Below are positions 1 through 10,627 of a stretch of DNA of 64,000 nucleotides, piece after piece. The stretch is from Atkinsonella hypoxylon (Eukaryota; Ascomycota; Sordariomycetes; Hypocreales; Clavicipitaceae), in the NCBI GenBank assembly GCA_000729835.1, contig JFHB01000030.1:62001-126000 (forward strand), given 5' to 3'. The notes under the pieces were generated by a model. That model was not told the origin of the DNA. It saw only the letters and a program-made list of their open reading frames with translations, and searched no databases. The position numbers and the translations under genes are program-made. The stretch's first letter is position 1. Each line of letters starts with the position of its first letter.

Positions 1-3000
1 TTCCCGAATTTTGCGGGCACAAGTCATACCGTCCATCACAGGCATCTCCAGATCCATCAGAATCACAGATATATCTACTCCGCTCTGTTCCTGACCCGCC
101 CAGAACCTCGATTTCTGTAAAGTCTGAAGGGCCTCAAACCCATGATTCGCCACGAAGGTGTTGTTTCCACAGTGCCGCAACTGTCTCTGCAATACCTTCT
201 GGTTGACAATGTTGTCCTCAACGATGAGCACATCGAAAAGTGAGCGCGTGGGGGCTGCTGAAGCAGTGCTGTTTCGAGATAATGAGCGATCGTTGGGTTT
301 TGTCTTCACGTCGGTTGAACTCGCTGTCGTTGCGGTATTCTTGCGGCCAAGCTTGAAAGGTGATATGGGCTCCGCACTTGCTGGAGGGTTGAGACATTTA
401 CGGCACTGGATATAAAAATTGAACTTGCTTCCGACCCCTCTCTTTGACGAAACGCCAATCTGACCGCCTTGCATCTCAGTGAGGATGCGCGAGATAAAGA
501 GGCCAAGCCCTGAGCCTCCGTACTGAACATGAGTTCGTGGCGTGGCTTGTTGAAAGCGCTTGAACAGCACCTTCATCTCCTCTTCCGCTAGGCCAGGTCC
601 CGTGTCTTCGACAGAACAATGTATATTGATCAACTCTCCCGTGCCCCACTCAGCTTCGTCATTGATGTCCATACTGGACACGCGTTGAGCATCGTGCTTG
701 TCGAAGTAAGAAACACCTGTCTTGGTGATCTCTGAGATATCCTTCGATGCGCTGAGATTCACAATGATGTTTCGACGCTCGCGACCTTGAGTGAACTTGA
801 TGGCGTTTGTCATTAAATTGATAAGGACTTGGCTCAGTCTCGACGGATCCAGTTTGGCCCAAGTGACACCATGCCGCTCGAAGCTCCTATCGACGTTGCA
901 TTCAAACTCGATGTCATGAGCGATCAACTCAGGTTCAAACATTTTCAGGGCTGACTGAACAACCTTGACTGGTTGCACATCACCTGGTGTGACACTGAGC
1001 AAGTGCGAATCTAATTTTGACAATGTGAGAATATCGTTAACGATGCGCTTCTGGTGACTGGCACAGAGATTAATGGTATTAGCCGCATCAAGACATCCTT
1101 CCAAAAGTTCCTCCACTTCCCTTTTCTCTTCGTGACTTAAAAAAGCCGAGATGTTATGAACTATTTGGTCGGCACACTGAAGAATTGCCGATAACGGATT
1201 GCGCATTTCATGACTCGTAATGTCAATAAAATTCTCTTGCTGTCTCTTTAACTCAACTGCCTCCTCGCGTCGCTCGTTTTGAACTTTTTCAGCCCATTTC
1301 TGCGAAGAAATATCAGTTATACAACCAAAAATCGACTTTAATGACCCGTCGGTTGTCTTCTCCGGAAATGCACTCATCAAAACCCATGTGTCAATCGTGT
1401 TTCCGTTGCTTTGCTGAACGCATTTAAAGCGAAATTCGAGAGATATGGTTACTTTCTCTTCGATCAATCTCGACCACGCGGCTTCCAGGTGCGGTCTATC
1501 CTCATCCCGAACACTCCTCATCCAGTCGCTTTCGGCGTCTTGCGATCGTGTGTGTCTTGATATCTGCCACCACATATCGTTGCAATAATTAATTGTTCCC
1601 TGGCCATCGGCAATGAACATGCCAACTGGGGCAAACTCGGCCATTCGGGTGAATCTATATTCGCTTTCTGTCGCTTCCTGCGTTCTCTGGATTAGTTGCA
1701 AGGAAAGTTCCTGCCTATCTAGGGCGGCCAAGCGCGCTGCACGTTGGCCACGCTTTATTTCTTCTTCGAATAAAACAACAGATGCTAACGATGTAGCTAG
1801 CTGCCTGGATAGAAGCTGAACAAAGAGTTCGTAGTCGGCGTCGTAAGGTCGCCTAGGATTAGCTCCCAAAATAATGAATCCTGCCACGGCTTCTCTTGTC
1901 GTGGTTGGTATGACAGGAAACACCACAACAGTGGTACATGGATGACCACATCCTCGCGGGTCGATGTCCAGCAGATGCTTTGGTAACGTACCCGCCTCTT
2001 CTGAAAGGACAATCGGTGCCCGTCCCGTGGACAAACTTCGGCGCATATACGGAGCAAAGCCCTCATCAGACATCTTCAAATCGAGAGTAGCGGGGGCAGC
2101 AATATGGTTGTCAGGAATACCAACGTGCCCCTCTAAGGAGAACTGTGATGACGTAACCAAACTCCCAGAATGAAGCGAGGAGACTTCGCTTTCGGCATCT
2201 TCTTTTGCGGAGTAAATTATACTAAATGGCAGGTCAAATTCATTATACTCAAGACCAGCCTGCAACAGAGGCCAAAATTCTGTCACTGTCATAGCCGTGG
2301 CTACTTTCTCGCCAATTTCTCGAAGAGTGAGCATGCGTCTCTCGTTGACTTTTCTACGAGTATTTTCGAAGCATGGATTGTATAGGCCGACAACATCCCC
2401 TTCAGAGCCAATCAAGGGAACGATTGCCCATGAGAAGAATGTTTCCTCGAGAAAGCCATCTCTTTTGATAAAGAGCCTGTTATCGTGTTTCATGGTTGAT
2501 TCCCCAGATTTCCAAGCGTTATCGAAAATGGGTTTGATCTCGTCCCAGATCTCGTCCCAGGCATCCTCGTATCTCATGCCCATGAGTTGGGGGTGTTTTT
2601 TGCCTGCGAGAGAGATGTATGCCTCATTGTATATCGCCACACAATCGGGACCCCAATACATCGCAGCTGGATGAGGTGTTGCCATTACCAGACTGGCCAT
2701 GGTCCTCAGATCTGCAGACCAATCAGCCATGGGCCCAAGCGACGTGGATGCCCAGTCCCGGGTCTTTGCAAACTTGATATGTTCGGGAAGATTGTCGTCC
2801 AAAGGCAGTCTTGTCCAGTCGAAGAATTGCTTGACTGGCTGCTGTTGCAAGACCTGGTTCGTGAATTCGTCAGGGTGATGAAGAGGAGCAGGAGGACTGT
2901 TAAGCTTGCCCAATAGATTATCCATGACGACATCCATGTCTCGTCCCTCGGGAATCGCGTCACCGAAATAATCCGGGGGGTCAATAGTCGCAGCCACAAG

Positions 3001-3852
3001 GTCAACTGCTGGAGTTAGAGACATAGGTTGCGAAATGGCTGAGCTACGGGTAGCGATCGAAATGCTCTCGTCCATAGCGGCTAAAGGCGACTCTGGGCGT
3101 GTGGACGGTTGTCTGGAAACGCTCATGTTGCCGCTGATGAAGCGAAACCGCTGCCGCATGGTAATGGCCGACCATGTAACCCCGCCATATACATGAAAAG
3201 GAGTCGATGCCGAGTCCTGGCTGGTTCGACTGGTGGGCAGAAACGTAGCCCAAGCGAGGAATCGATCATAGCTACTTACATCACTGACTTGACGATCATC
3301 GGCCTCGATAAGTTTTATCAGATCCTGGGCAGAACGAAGCGACGCGTTATAATACAGTACGTGAAGCCAAACTCTCGAGGACGCCGTCTGGGTTGCATGG
3401 AGCAAATCAATGAGAAACGTGGGCCGGTCGTCCTGCTCGACGAGCTCAATGGCCCCAATGCTTTGTATCTGGGCCAGGTTTGGCGAGAAAATGCGGGCGT
3501 CTGGACTGAGTGCCGGAGCTGACATATCGACCGACGAGCTCAGACTGCCTGTAGCAGTGCTGCCGGAAACGATGGAGCTCATCGAGTTGACGTTGGCATG
3601 AGGCAGCTTCACGGTAGTAACATCACTAACCACATCCTCAACATTCGGCGAGAACATGCTCGTACGGACGTCCGAGGATGAGCCAGTGGGCCGACCCGTC
3701 TTTCTCAAGGGAGTGTGAGAGAAGAAGAGAGGAGAAGGGGGGCCGTCGCGATTTAACGAAGGCACGGCAGGATATGAGGCCGCAGAGGGTGTTTCGAGAC
3801 GCCTCGGAGGTGAAGATCCGGTTCGGGGCTTTTTGAAGTGGGTGGGTTCCAT
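1..3852 (-). CDS. Hybrid sensor histidine kinase, C-terminus beyond window edge
   Basis: Membrane-free hybrid kinase expected to autophosphorylate on His and pass phosphate to its own receiver, then to the Ypd1/HOG-type phosphorelay. About 1284 codons lie in the window without an intron. In order: a Ser/Pro-rich, probably disordered N-terminus (1-110), a helical region (about 120-340), a PAS-like domain around the WGPD motif (about 380-500), a GAF-like segment (about 510-680), a second PAS (about 730-850), HisKA with phospho-acceptor His881 in HEMRNPLSA, HATPase_c with DTGPGL and GSGLGL boxes (about 980-1130), and the start of a receiver with phospho-Asp1267 in LMDLEMP. The frame is still open at base 1, so roughly the last 60 residues are missing. 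The start is set at the first in-frame ATG (3850-3852). The frame stays open upstream to a stop near 4310 but has no other ATG, so an upstream exon is possible. The fungal kinase subgroup was not assigned. Confidence 0.93.
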   Translation of the reverse strand, partial: MEPTHFKKPRTGSSPPRRLETPSAASYPAVPSLNRDGPPSPLFFSHTPLRKTGRPTGSSSDVRTSMFSPNVEDVVSDVTTVKLPHANVNSMSSIVSGSTATGSLSSSVDMSAPALSPDARIFSPNLAQIQSIGAIELVEQDDRPTFLIDLLHATQTASSRVWLHVLYYNASLRSAQDLIKLIEADDRQVSDVSSYDRFLAWATFLPTSRTSQDSASTPFHVYGGVTWSAITMRQRFRFISGNMSVSRQPSTRPESPLAAMDESISIATRSSAISQPMSLTPAVDLVAATIDPPDYFGDAIPEGRDMDVVMDNLLGKLNSPPAPLHHPDEFTNQVLQQQPVKQFFDWTRLPLDDNLPEHIKFAKTRDWASTSLGPMADWSADLRTMASLVMATPHPAAMYWGPDCVAIYNEAYISLAGKKHPQLMGMRYEDAWDEIWDEIKPIFDNAWKSGESTMKHDNRLFIKRDGFLEETFFSWAIVPLIGSEGDVVGLYNPCFENTRRKVNERRMLTLREIGEKVATAMTVTEFWPLLQAGLEYNEFDLPFSIIYSAKEDAESEVSSLHSGSLVTSSQFSLEGHVGIPDNHIAAPATLDLKMSDEGFAPYMRRSLSTGRAPIVLSEEAGTLPKHLLDIDPRGCGHPCTTVVVFPVIPTTTREAVAGFIILGANPRRPYDADYELFVQLLSRQLATSLASVVLFEEEIKRGQRAARLAALDRQELSLQLIQRTQEATESEYRFTRMAEFAPVGMFIADGQGTINYCNDMWWQISRHTRSQDAESDWMRSVRDEDRPHLEAAWSRLIEEKVTISLEFRFKCVQQSNGNTIDTWVLMSAFPEKTTDGSLKSIFGCITDISSQKWAEKVQNERREEAVELKRQQENFIDITSHEMRNPLSAILQCADQIVHNISAFLSHEEKREVEELLEGCLDAANTINLCASHQKRIVNDILTLSKLDSHLLSVTPGDVQPVKVVQSALKMFEPELIAHDIEFECNVDRSFERHGVTWAKLDPSRLSQVLINLMTNAIKFTQGRERRNIIVNLSASKDISEITKTGVSYFDKHDAQRVSSMDINDEAEWGTGELINIHCSVEDTGPGLAEEEMKVLFKRFQQATPRTHVQYGGSGLGLFISRILTEMQGGQIGVSSKRGVGSKFNFYIQCRKCLNPPASAEPISPFKLGRKNTATTASSTDVKTKPNDRSLSRNSTASAAPTRSLFDVLIVEDNIVNQKVLQRQLRHCGNNTFVANHGFEALQTLQKSRFWAGQEQSGVDISVILMDLEMPVMDGMTCARKIRE

Positions 3853-5500
3853 GGCCGCGTCAGACGACGTGTTAAAGTGCGAATGTCGCTTCTTTGAGGC
3901 CTCGGGAGGCGGAAGATGAGGCTTTGAAGCTGGGTGAGTTGAGCTGGACGATGAATTGAGAGTGCCTCTCGTAGGCCATGAAGATTCAGCCGTAAGGTCG
4001 GAAAGTCCAGGATTAGTTAACGGCGAGGGACGGCCGTGATGCTTAGAAGGTCTTGGCCATAGCCCAGAACCACCTGCCGAATGCCGTCTTGACGAAGTTT
4101 GGGCGGCCAGGCAAGCCTCGGAGGCAGCAAAGGGCGGCGTGGAAGGAGCCGTTGTGAGGATCTTCTTGTGCAAAAATGGAAGCAGTGCGGCGTGAGTGCC
4201 TTGCTGAGGCGTCGTCGGACGAGGACGAAGCGTTGGTGGGAGAAGTAGAGTTGTCGACAGAATGACAGAATGAGGCTGGGTTGGTTTGCCTTGAAAAGGT
4301 AGAGGACCTCAGATGACTGAACGGCGGCAGCCGATTTTGCTGGTTGAGAAGACGGACGGCGACGGAGCTTTCGTCGCCAGCCGTTGTAAGCGCTAGTCGA
4401 ACTTGGATATAATAGGCCAACAAAGGATCACGATGGTTCTGATGAATCAGTGAATAGATGGATGGATTTCTGGGAGGTGGATTGGGGGGGGGTCTGGTGG
4501 ACGCCTGATGATGCTGGGTGGCTGTTATGGATAGGCCTGGACAAGCGGGCTGGTATTGATGTCAGGGTCGAGCCACCGCCGCATTGCTAGCAGGGACAAT
4601 GCGTGGATAGTCGAGCAGCAACAGGTCGTAGTGATGGCCTTGGATGAAAGTGGACTAGTTAGTGGATGGATCGACGGATGGATCGACGGATGGATGGGAT
4701 GGGATGGGTGGATGAACGAATGAATTATTTAATGGATGAATACCCAGGGTGGTTGAATGATGGGGAGAGGCAACGGTGCAAGGTGTATGTCTGCAGCCAA
4801 ATAACAGGCGCAGGAGCAGGTAGATGGGAAGGCGCGATGAACCAGCCTAAGGCAAACTGCCAGGAATCGAGCTAAGCCTCGATTGCAGTTCTGTTATGAC
4901 GGAGAAGTGCCAGCTTGAGAGCAAAATACTGGCAGCGTACGTACTTGCAGACAAGTGGGCGGCGAAACCGAATGATGGGGAGGGGAGCTTGGTGGAAGGG
5001 AAGGAAGAAACAGGGAGCATCAGATCTGGAGGCAATTGCATGGTATTACCTACGGAGTACAAGCATCGTATTGTCGCGAAAACCGATGAGCCAGGGGGGG
5101 GAATCCGACGAGGCCCCGCTAATTTAAAATTAGGGTAGGATGGGGACGCGGGACGGGGTCAACATGGCTGAAGCACGGTCCAGACCACCGAGACTAGGGC
5201 GAAGGTAACAAATTAAAATCACCAGAGGCCAGTAGCAGACGGCTAGAGAGCAGCACGAGGTCAAAAGGTCACCTTCGGGCCACACTCACTTAGACTGGCT
5301 GCGTGCTAACTAACTATTATGTTAAAGACAGGCGGAAATCCAGCGCTATGGGACCGGGGCGTCGAGTTACCTGCGTGGATTATTTTATTTATCAGGTTGT
5401 TCTGGTCACCTCACCTCACTCCCATAAACCACCAGTCTGAGATGCACGGCTGGCATCAAAGACTGGCCGACAGCGTAAACCTCATGAGCACTTCTACTGC
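3853..5500. other. Intergenic region upstream of the histidine kinase
   Basis: No supportable gene. It should hold the 5' leader and promoter of the kinase, which is transcribed leftwards. Low-complexity GGAT-rich stretches lie near 4450-4480 and 4660-4740. The short open frames here are repetitive or of random composition. Confidence 0.5.
4663..4740. repeat. GGAT/GATCGAC-type microsatellite
   Basis: Tandem ATGGATCGACGG units followed by GGATGGGAT and GGATGAA variants. A related GATGGATGG run lies near 4455. This is an imperfect simple repeat in the kinase upstream region and is probably variable between strains. Confidence 0.7.
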
Positions 5501-5712
5501 ATATTTCGGTAGAGTATAACATGTTGGTTTACAGGGTGCACATCACTAAGTCTTCTGTAGCGGAAACAGCGATTGGCAGACGATGCCTGCAGAAACCCTT
5601 ACGGTTCTCAAAGAGCAATGTCAGAGTCGGCCTCAGTCTGGGGCCGATACCGAACATGATCGATGCCATCGTCGACGGTTTCCTTCGCAGACAGGACTGA
5701 TCCATGCTTTTA

Positions 5713-5913
5713 TCAGACTTTAGCCGTCTCTGCAAAGATAGACACCGAGCGAAACCTCGGCGCAATTGCAAGACCTAGGTATGCAGGGAGATTCCCTCGC
5801 ACTCCCAAGAGGCTCGGGAGAACCAACAGCGATTCAATCCCCATGATGTGCCGTTCACCAGAGACTGATGAAACGCCTATTCCTTCTTTATTCAGCTGAT
5901 CGACATGGTTCAA
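5713..5913 (-). pseudogene. Possible relic resembling an MgtE/SLC41 transporter fragment
   Basis: A 66-codon open frame contains LPSLLGVRGNLPAYLGLA, which recalls the conserved membrane motif of SLC41/MgtE divalent-cation transporters (LVPALLGLKGNLEMTLASR in the family, from memory). Stops bound it on both sides, and no neighbouring frame continues the homology convincingly. It sits in a gene-poor, repeat-bearing stretch. It may be a decayed fragment or chance similarity. Confidence 0.2.
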
Positions 5914-6923
5914 GCCCTCGCGTTATGCACAAGTCAGAAGGTGCTTTTTGATAATCCCCATAAGTAGGGAAAGATCGACATTTGTGGCAAGACACTTGCA
6001 GTTGAGTCTGCGACTCTGCAATCAAGCACGCAAAACTTGCCGTGTCGAAATGCTTGTGAATTAGGAAGTGTGCAAAATGTTATTACAATGGTTCAATGGT
6101 TCATTGCTCGGACTCTAGCTGTAACTAAACGTTTCTGCAGTACAGAGCGCATACCTTTTCCTCCTCCATGCGTTTATTTTTTCTCTTCTTGATCCCTGTC
6201 TCTACACGTCTAGCACAACGTATTATAATATAAATCCATATTATACTACCTGACTCCATTAAGCTGGTCGATAGGCCAGTCTCGACCTTCTAGAAAACCG
6301 GCATACATAATTAATAATCTATCAAATAAGAGCCTTAAAAGATCCCTCACTACGGAGCCCCCCCCTGGTTCGTTCGCGCGCCTTCGAGCGACCTTTAAAT
6401 GTGCTAAGCCCAACTTTCTTGGCTCTTATTGCCGCTCGCCACGCTGAAAAGTGAGGCGCAGCACTAATATCACTTGTATATTAACGTGCGTAGGGAGAGG
6501 AGTCGAAAAATTGGAGATTTGCCTTGGAAGCGGTTTTCAGTCGTCATTGCAGATGTGTTTAAAGCCCCTCTAAGTATCGTCTGTGATTGACCTAAACTGT
6601 AGTTATAGTCATTCGGTTCAAAGGCACGTATCTTCTTAAGCATTGCAAATTATTGGCGCAGCAGATGCCGAGAAGGCTACAAATTCGTGCCGACAAGGTT
6701 TATTGGTCGATCAAAACATGGTTATAAGAGTACTTCTGTCTATATACTTATAATCTAAGTCCTAACAATGCTTGGAGCTACAAAGAGCCCATCCCACGTC
6801 TAACAACTCTACCTCGTTAGATTGTAAGTCTGTTGTTTAAGGGCATTATCAGCTGGCTTACTATGGGGTACTAGATTCCTCGCCTTTCTCTAACCGCGTT
6901 TTATCGGGATTTAGCGTATAAAG

Positions 6924-7024
6924 TTTTGGAGAGACTGATACGTCACCCAACGTCACCCTCCTAAGCTAGGTATATAGGAAAATGGATCGGTATGAAGGTG
7001 TATCCTTCTTGGCATCAAAGAGAT
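6924..7024 (+). repeat. Diverged direct repeat, copy 1
   Basis: Runs from TTTTGGAGAGACTGATACGTC to GGCATCAAAGAGAT. It aligns along its length with 7601-7696 (shared blocks: TTTTGGAG, GTCAC, CCTAAGC, GGAAA, TCGG, GAAG, GGCATCAA, GAGAT). The differences are mostly single substitutions plus small gaps. Confidence 0.55.
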
Positions 7025-7600
7025 AGTCGCGACAGCCCACCTTGACTTACCTTGCAGATGCACTCCTCGCTCTGAAACTGCGCACTAAATTTACATGCAA
7101 GCATATGCAATTAAAAAGCCCCCCTAAAGATACACAGTAACTATTGTCAGTTAAGGCTTTGGTACGGGTTATTCCAGCAACGCAAGCAGCAATGCACCCG
7201 CAACTGCAATACCAGCATGCCCCGCGGAAATCGCGTTTCCAAGCAAATTAGCTCAGTTGTCGGCTGAAGCTTCCTTATATATAATATGTAATATAATTTA
7301 TGATTTTAGTGTTTGCAGGGCGAACCACGTAAGTTTGCGGAGGGTGCTGGCAAATCACTAATCTGAAACCGGAAGGGAAGTGGGGCAGCTGCGTCAATAC
7401 TCCGTAGGTACCGTAAGACTACGTTTCTGTACCAAGATTAACTATTGCTCAATCAATTATCGACTCAAAAAGAACACCTCGCTATTAACTACTTACTATA
7501 TACTATGATTGACTACTAGTAGACATTCAAAATCACAAAGAGCTATACTACATATTTCTCATCCTCGTCTACCTGGGAAGGTCGAGAACGGGCCTTTCAG

Positions 7601-7696
7601 TTTTGGAGGGTACTAAGAAGTCACTCGGAGTCATCCCACTAAGCCAGCTAGGAAAGTGAGTCGGCACGGAAGCGTAGTGATCGGCATCAAGGAGAT
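7601..7696 (+). repeat. Diverged direct repeat, copy 2
   Basis: Same unit as 6924-7024, from TTTTGGAGGGTACTAAGAAG to GGCATCAAGGAGAT. A further partial relative begins near 7339 (GGAGGGTGCTGGCAAATCAC). Confidence 0.55.
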
Positions 7697-7964
7697 AACT
7701 ACCTAGGTATATCTAATTCTGTCCTCGCAAGCACCTTGAGTTACAAAGAGCTATGTCGCAAGTCTCGCAACCGTAATGGCTTTTTTGGGAGACGGGGGTC
7801 CTCCGGATAATTGATTGCATCGTTATCTAGCGGCCTACTACCGCTAATTGCTACTTGTGAAGCCTGCTATGTATCTCGATGCTTAGGTGTTACCGGAAGT
7901 CGTTAATGCAGGCTAGTATCGCTCGTTCAGCCGCTACCAGAGGCCATTCAAAATCGCTCCAGAT

Positions 7965-8015
7965 AGCTGGCAAGAAAAAAATGGATCAGTACGAAGGCGC
8001 AGTGTCAAAGGCGAC
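7965..8015 (+). repeat. Diverged direct repeat, partial copy 3
   Basis: The core ATGGATCAGTACGAAGGCGC matches ATGGATCGGTATGAAGGTGT of copy 1 at 16 of 20 positions. All four differences are A/G or C/T transitions, the class expected from RIP-like decay. Confidence 0.45.
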
Positions 8016-8291
8016 CTGACATGACCAGCATTACTAGTTGGTACTCCCCTGCAGCAATGTTGGGGCTCCATTGATCAAGTCAATATTAAATCGCATCTCT
8101 GCCCCGGCCGAATTGTAGTATCTAAAAGTACATGCGCCTCCGACCTCGATGACCATAGCTTGAAGCTTCCATTTTCATGTGACGGAAAATGTGTTTGCGG
8201 AGGTTTCAGTCAGAACCTGTCGGCCTTTATGTAATTAAAAGGGCAACTCTTCGCCATGCCGTTGGTGTTCCCAATCACAGTGCTATGTATA

Positions 8292-8585
8292 AGTTAAGGT
8301 GAAGGGGTGTGAGCCACCTACCCCAGCGATGAGCCACCCAAATTAGGTATAGCGCGATGGGCCCCTGAGTTATGCTGATTGGCTGGAACTTACTAGATAA
8401 TGTGTTCTACTGGGTGAATCAGCGCCTAGTATTAATATGGACCTAACCGCCAATTCTGCCCAATTTCGGCCAATTAGAGACCGCTAAGCAATCGATATGA
8501 GCACGTGCCACGCCTTGCGCTATACCCAATTGGGGTGGCTCATTGCTGGGGTAGGTGGCTCACACCCCTTCCCTTCACCTTAACT
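8292..8585. mobile_element. MITE with about 65-bp terminal inverted repeats and TA flanks
   Basis: Left arm 8292-8355 and right arm 8517-8585 are near-perfect reverse complements. Both begin AGTTAAGGTGAAGG and continue through GGGGTGTGAGCCACCTACCC and a second GAGCCACCC block. They differ by a 4-base insertion (GGAA) in the right arm and a few substitutions. TA dinucleotides flank both ends (8290-8291 and 8586-8587), as expected of a target duplication from Tc1/mariner/pogo-type (Fot1-like) transposition, and the AGT start of the ends fits fungal pogo elements. The 161-bp interior has no coding capacity, so this is a non-autonomous element. The autonomous partner is not in the window. Confidence 0.8.
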
Positions 8586-9630
8586 TATTAAAACACCGGC
8601 ATTAATATGGACAGGCATTTACGTCTTGCGCAACGTCTTGCGGCATGTGCGACCATCATTAAGATGCAACGACATGATTCGATACCTGGAAAGTATCGGA
8701 AAATCGGGGTGTCCCGTGACCTACCTAGATAAGAAGTAGTTGCTACTATGCGCTCAAAAGTCCGTTGCGGTGCTTAATGTACCATAACGCCTTGACCGTC
8801 AGCAGCGACCTCTGGCATGATGACATACCACGTTGGCGGATCATCATCAAGAATCTACAGCATAACCATCGCATTCGAATACTTACCGATGCTCCAGACC
8901 AACGACAGCAATGCCAGTGCCGCTGGATGCTCAAAGCCCACCCTGCTTCGTTTTTTTTCGATGGCCAAACCATCAGCTTCATGCACCCACGCTCACTCGC
9001 CGGTTGTACCGACGGAATAACCAAGCTGCCACACTACCCTCTTGAGTCCAGCCACCCTATTGGCTGCATCCTGCATCCCCAGCGTCCCGCCTGGCCAATC
9101 GAGCACGACATATGCTTCCGGGCGCTTAAACATCCCTTGACCCAATTTCTCTCATTGGCTGGGCCGAATGTGATACCGCTGCGTTACTCCTCACACCAAA
9201 GGACATGAATGCCAATCACATCACATCTCGTTGTGCCTCGCGGTGAGAACGAGTGCATGAGCGGAGGGAGGGCCGGCGACCACGGCGGCGGCCATGGTCT
9301 TTAGACGGGTTTGCCCCCAAGCCAAAAACTTGTTGGATTTCGACATTAACAAGCTTGCGCTTTTCGTCCCCGGATGATACGATCACCTGTGTGCCTGTTG
9401 GAAGCATAAAAGAACGGGTGTCGACCGGACGAAACAGATCGAGGCGAGCACCTAATCGAAGTCGATACCACATTCTCTGGATAGCATAAAGGCCAGCACG
9501 AGGAACAGAAACCCGCTCTGGGAGTGGTTTACCGACTTATTCACGGGAGGCGTCTCATGCTCGACTACCGCCAACATTAGCACCATACGTTCGACCGCAA
9601 CAAACAACACACTATACACCCGCCTCCGCC
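8586..9630. other. Intergenic region upstream of the 9631 gene
   Basis: It contains a few overlapping open frames of up to about 147 codons with no recognisable domain, biased composition and no splice continuation. I treat it as the promoter and leader of the membrane protein gene. Confidence 0.45.
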
Positions 9631-10627
9631 ATGAAGCTCGCCACATTTACGTCGCGAGAATCCCGCTCATACCGCATTCTTCGACGAGTATGGCCACGGG
9701 TACCACGCAAGGGCACAGCGTGGCTCATGCCTCTTGAGCTTCTCGGCCTGATTCCCACCCTCGGGATCTTCAGTGTCGCACAGCCAGACTTGTACAGGTC
9801 GGCCATGTGGGAGATCGGATTTCAGAACAAACTCAACTCGAGCCCCAACATGATTCTATATGCCTACGCAAACTACCAGCCTCTCCCAAAAGTTCCCTTG
9901 GTCTGGTCACAGACGTAGGTCTCTGCATTCCGTTTCCATCATCCAGTCTCCTCCGCAGTCACGTTTCTCGCTGCGCAATAGCTTAGCTAACTACTTTGAC
10001 GTCCCAGTCTCACCGACTTTAATGTCGCCATCTCCGTGGTTTCGCTTTTCTTCCTCATCACCAAGCTCATTGCCTTCATCATGAAGCTTTGGTTTCCCAT
10101 CTTGGCCACTTTCGTCAATTGCGCTATGGTTGCTCTATATGCCGTCAGTACCTACGGTCAGATCGGACCTGACTATGCAGACCCACGATATCCCGCTCCT
10201 GCGGCGTGGTATTTTCGCCAGGGCTGCGGTCTTGCCAGAAGATATGGCAAATATCAAGCATGTCAAGTTGCCCAGGCATCCTTGTTCATCACTCTATACA
10301 TGCTGTAAGTCTGCCTTTCTTTTTTTTAAACCTATCCTGCCATAATAGGAGAAACTTTGTTAATTGGTTTGGGTAAATAGCGTGATTTATCTGCTGAATC
10401 TGGGCTTTGCGATATGGGCCATGTTGCCAAACCCCTCGAATGACGTAGTCGAGGAGAGTGATGATGATCAATTCTCTACAGGCTCGGATCATAAGGAGCG
10501 GTCGACATGGGAAATGCAGAGCATGAAGTCGCCTGTTACAATGCGCAAGTCACCATTTACGCCCAGAACACAGGCATTCCGTACTCTCGACAGACAACTA
10601 CCTTTGCGTCAGCATCAGGGGCGATAA
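9631..10627 (+). CDS. Four-helix MARVEL-like integral membrane protein
   Basis: Three exons (9631-9914, 10008-10304, 10381-10627) give a 275-residue protein. Both introns have GT-AG borders and restore phase. There are four hydrophobic segments: about 34-54 (MPLELLGLIPTLGIFSVA), 102-122 (the segment containing VVSLFFLITKLIAFIM), 124-143, and 186-210, the last built across intron 2 (ITLYML joined to VIYLLNLGFAIW). A conserved-looking extracellular or lumenal loop carries YADPRYPAPAAWYFRQGCG. The acidic and Ser/Lys-rich tail ends with FTPRTQAFRTLDRQLPLR, a basic motif I have seen at the C-terminus of fungal MARVEL-like proteins. The role is unknown; plasma-membrane or vesicle membrane organisation is a guess from topology. 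Confidence 0.8.

Larger units (their letters stand above)
5914..8291. other. Gene-poor repeat-relic region
   Basis: Nearly 2.4 kb without a plausible open frame. AT-rich patches (for example 6200-6330 and 7270-7310) alternate with several diverged copies of a short sequence unit (annotated separately). The picture fits old, mutated transposon debris, possibly shaped by repeat-induced point mutation, although I did not compute a RIP index. Confidence 0.5.

Noticed and set aside
8746..9208. Overlapping frames on both strands (92 and 147 codons)
   Set aside because: Both have atypical composition, neither shows a domain or splice continuation, and they overlap each other.
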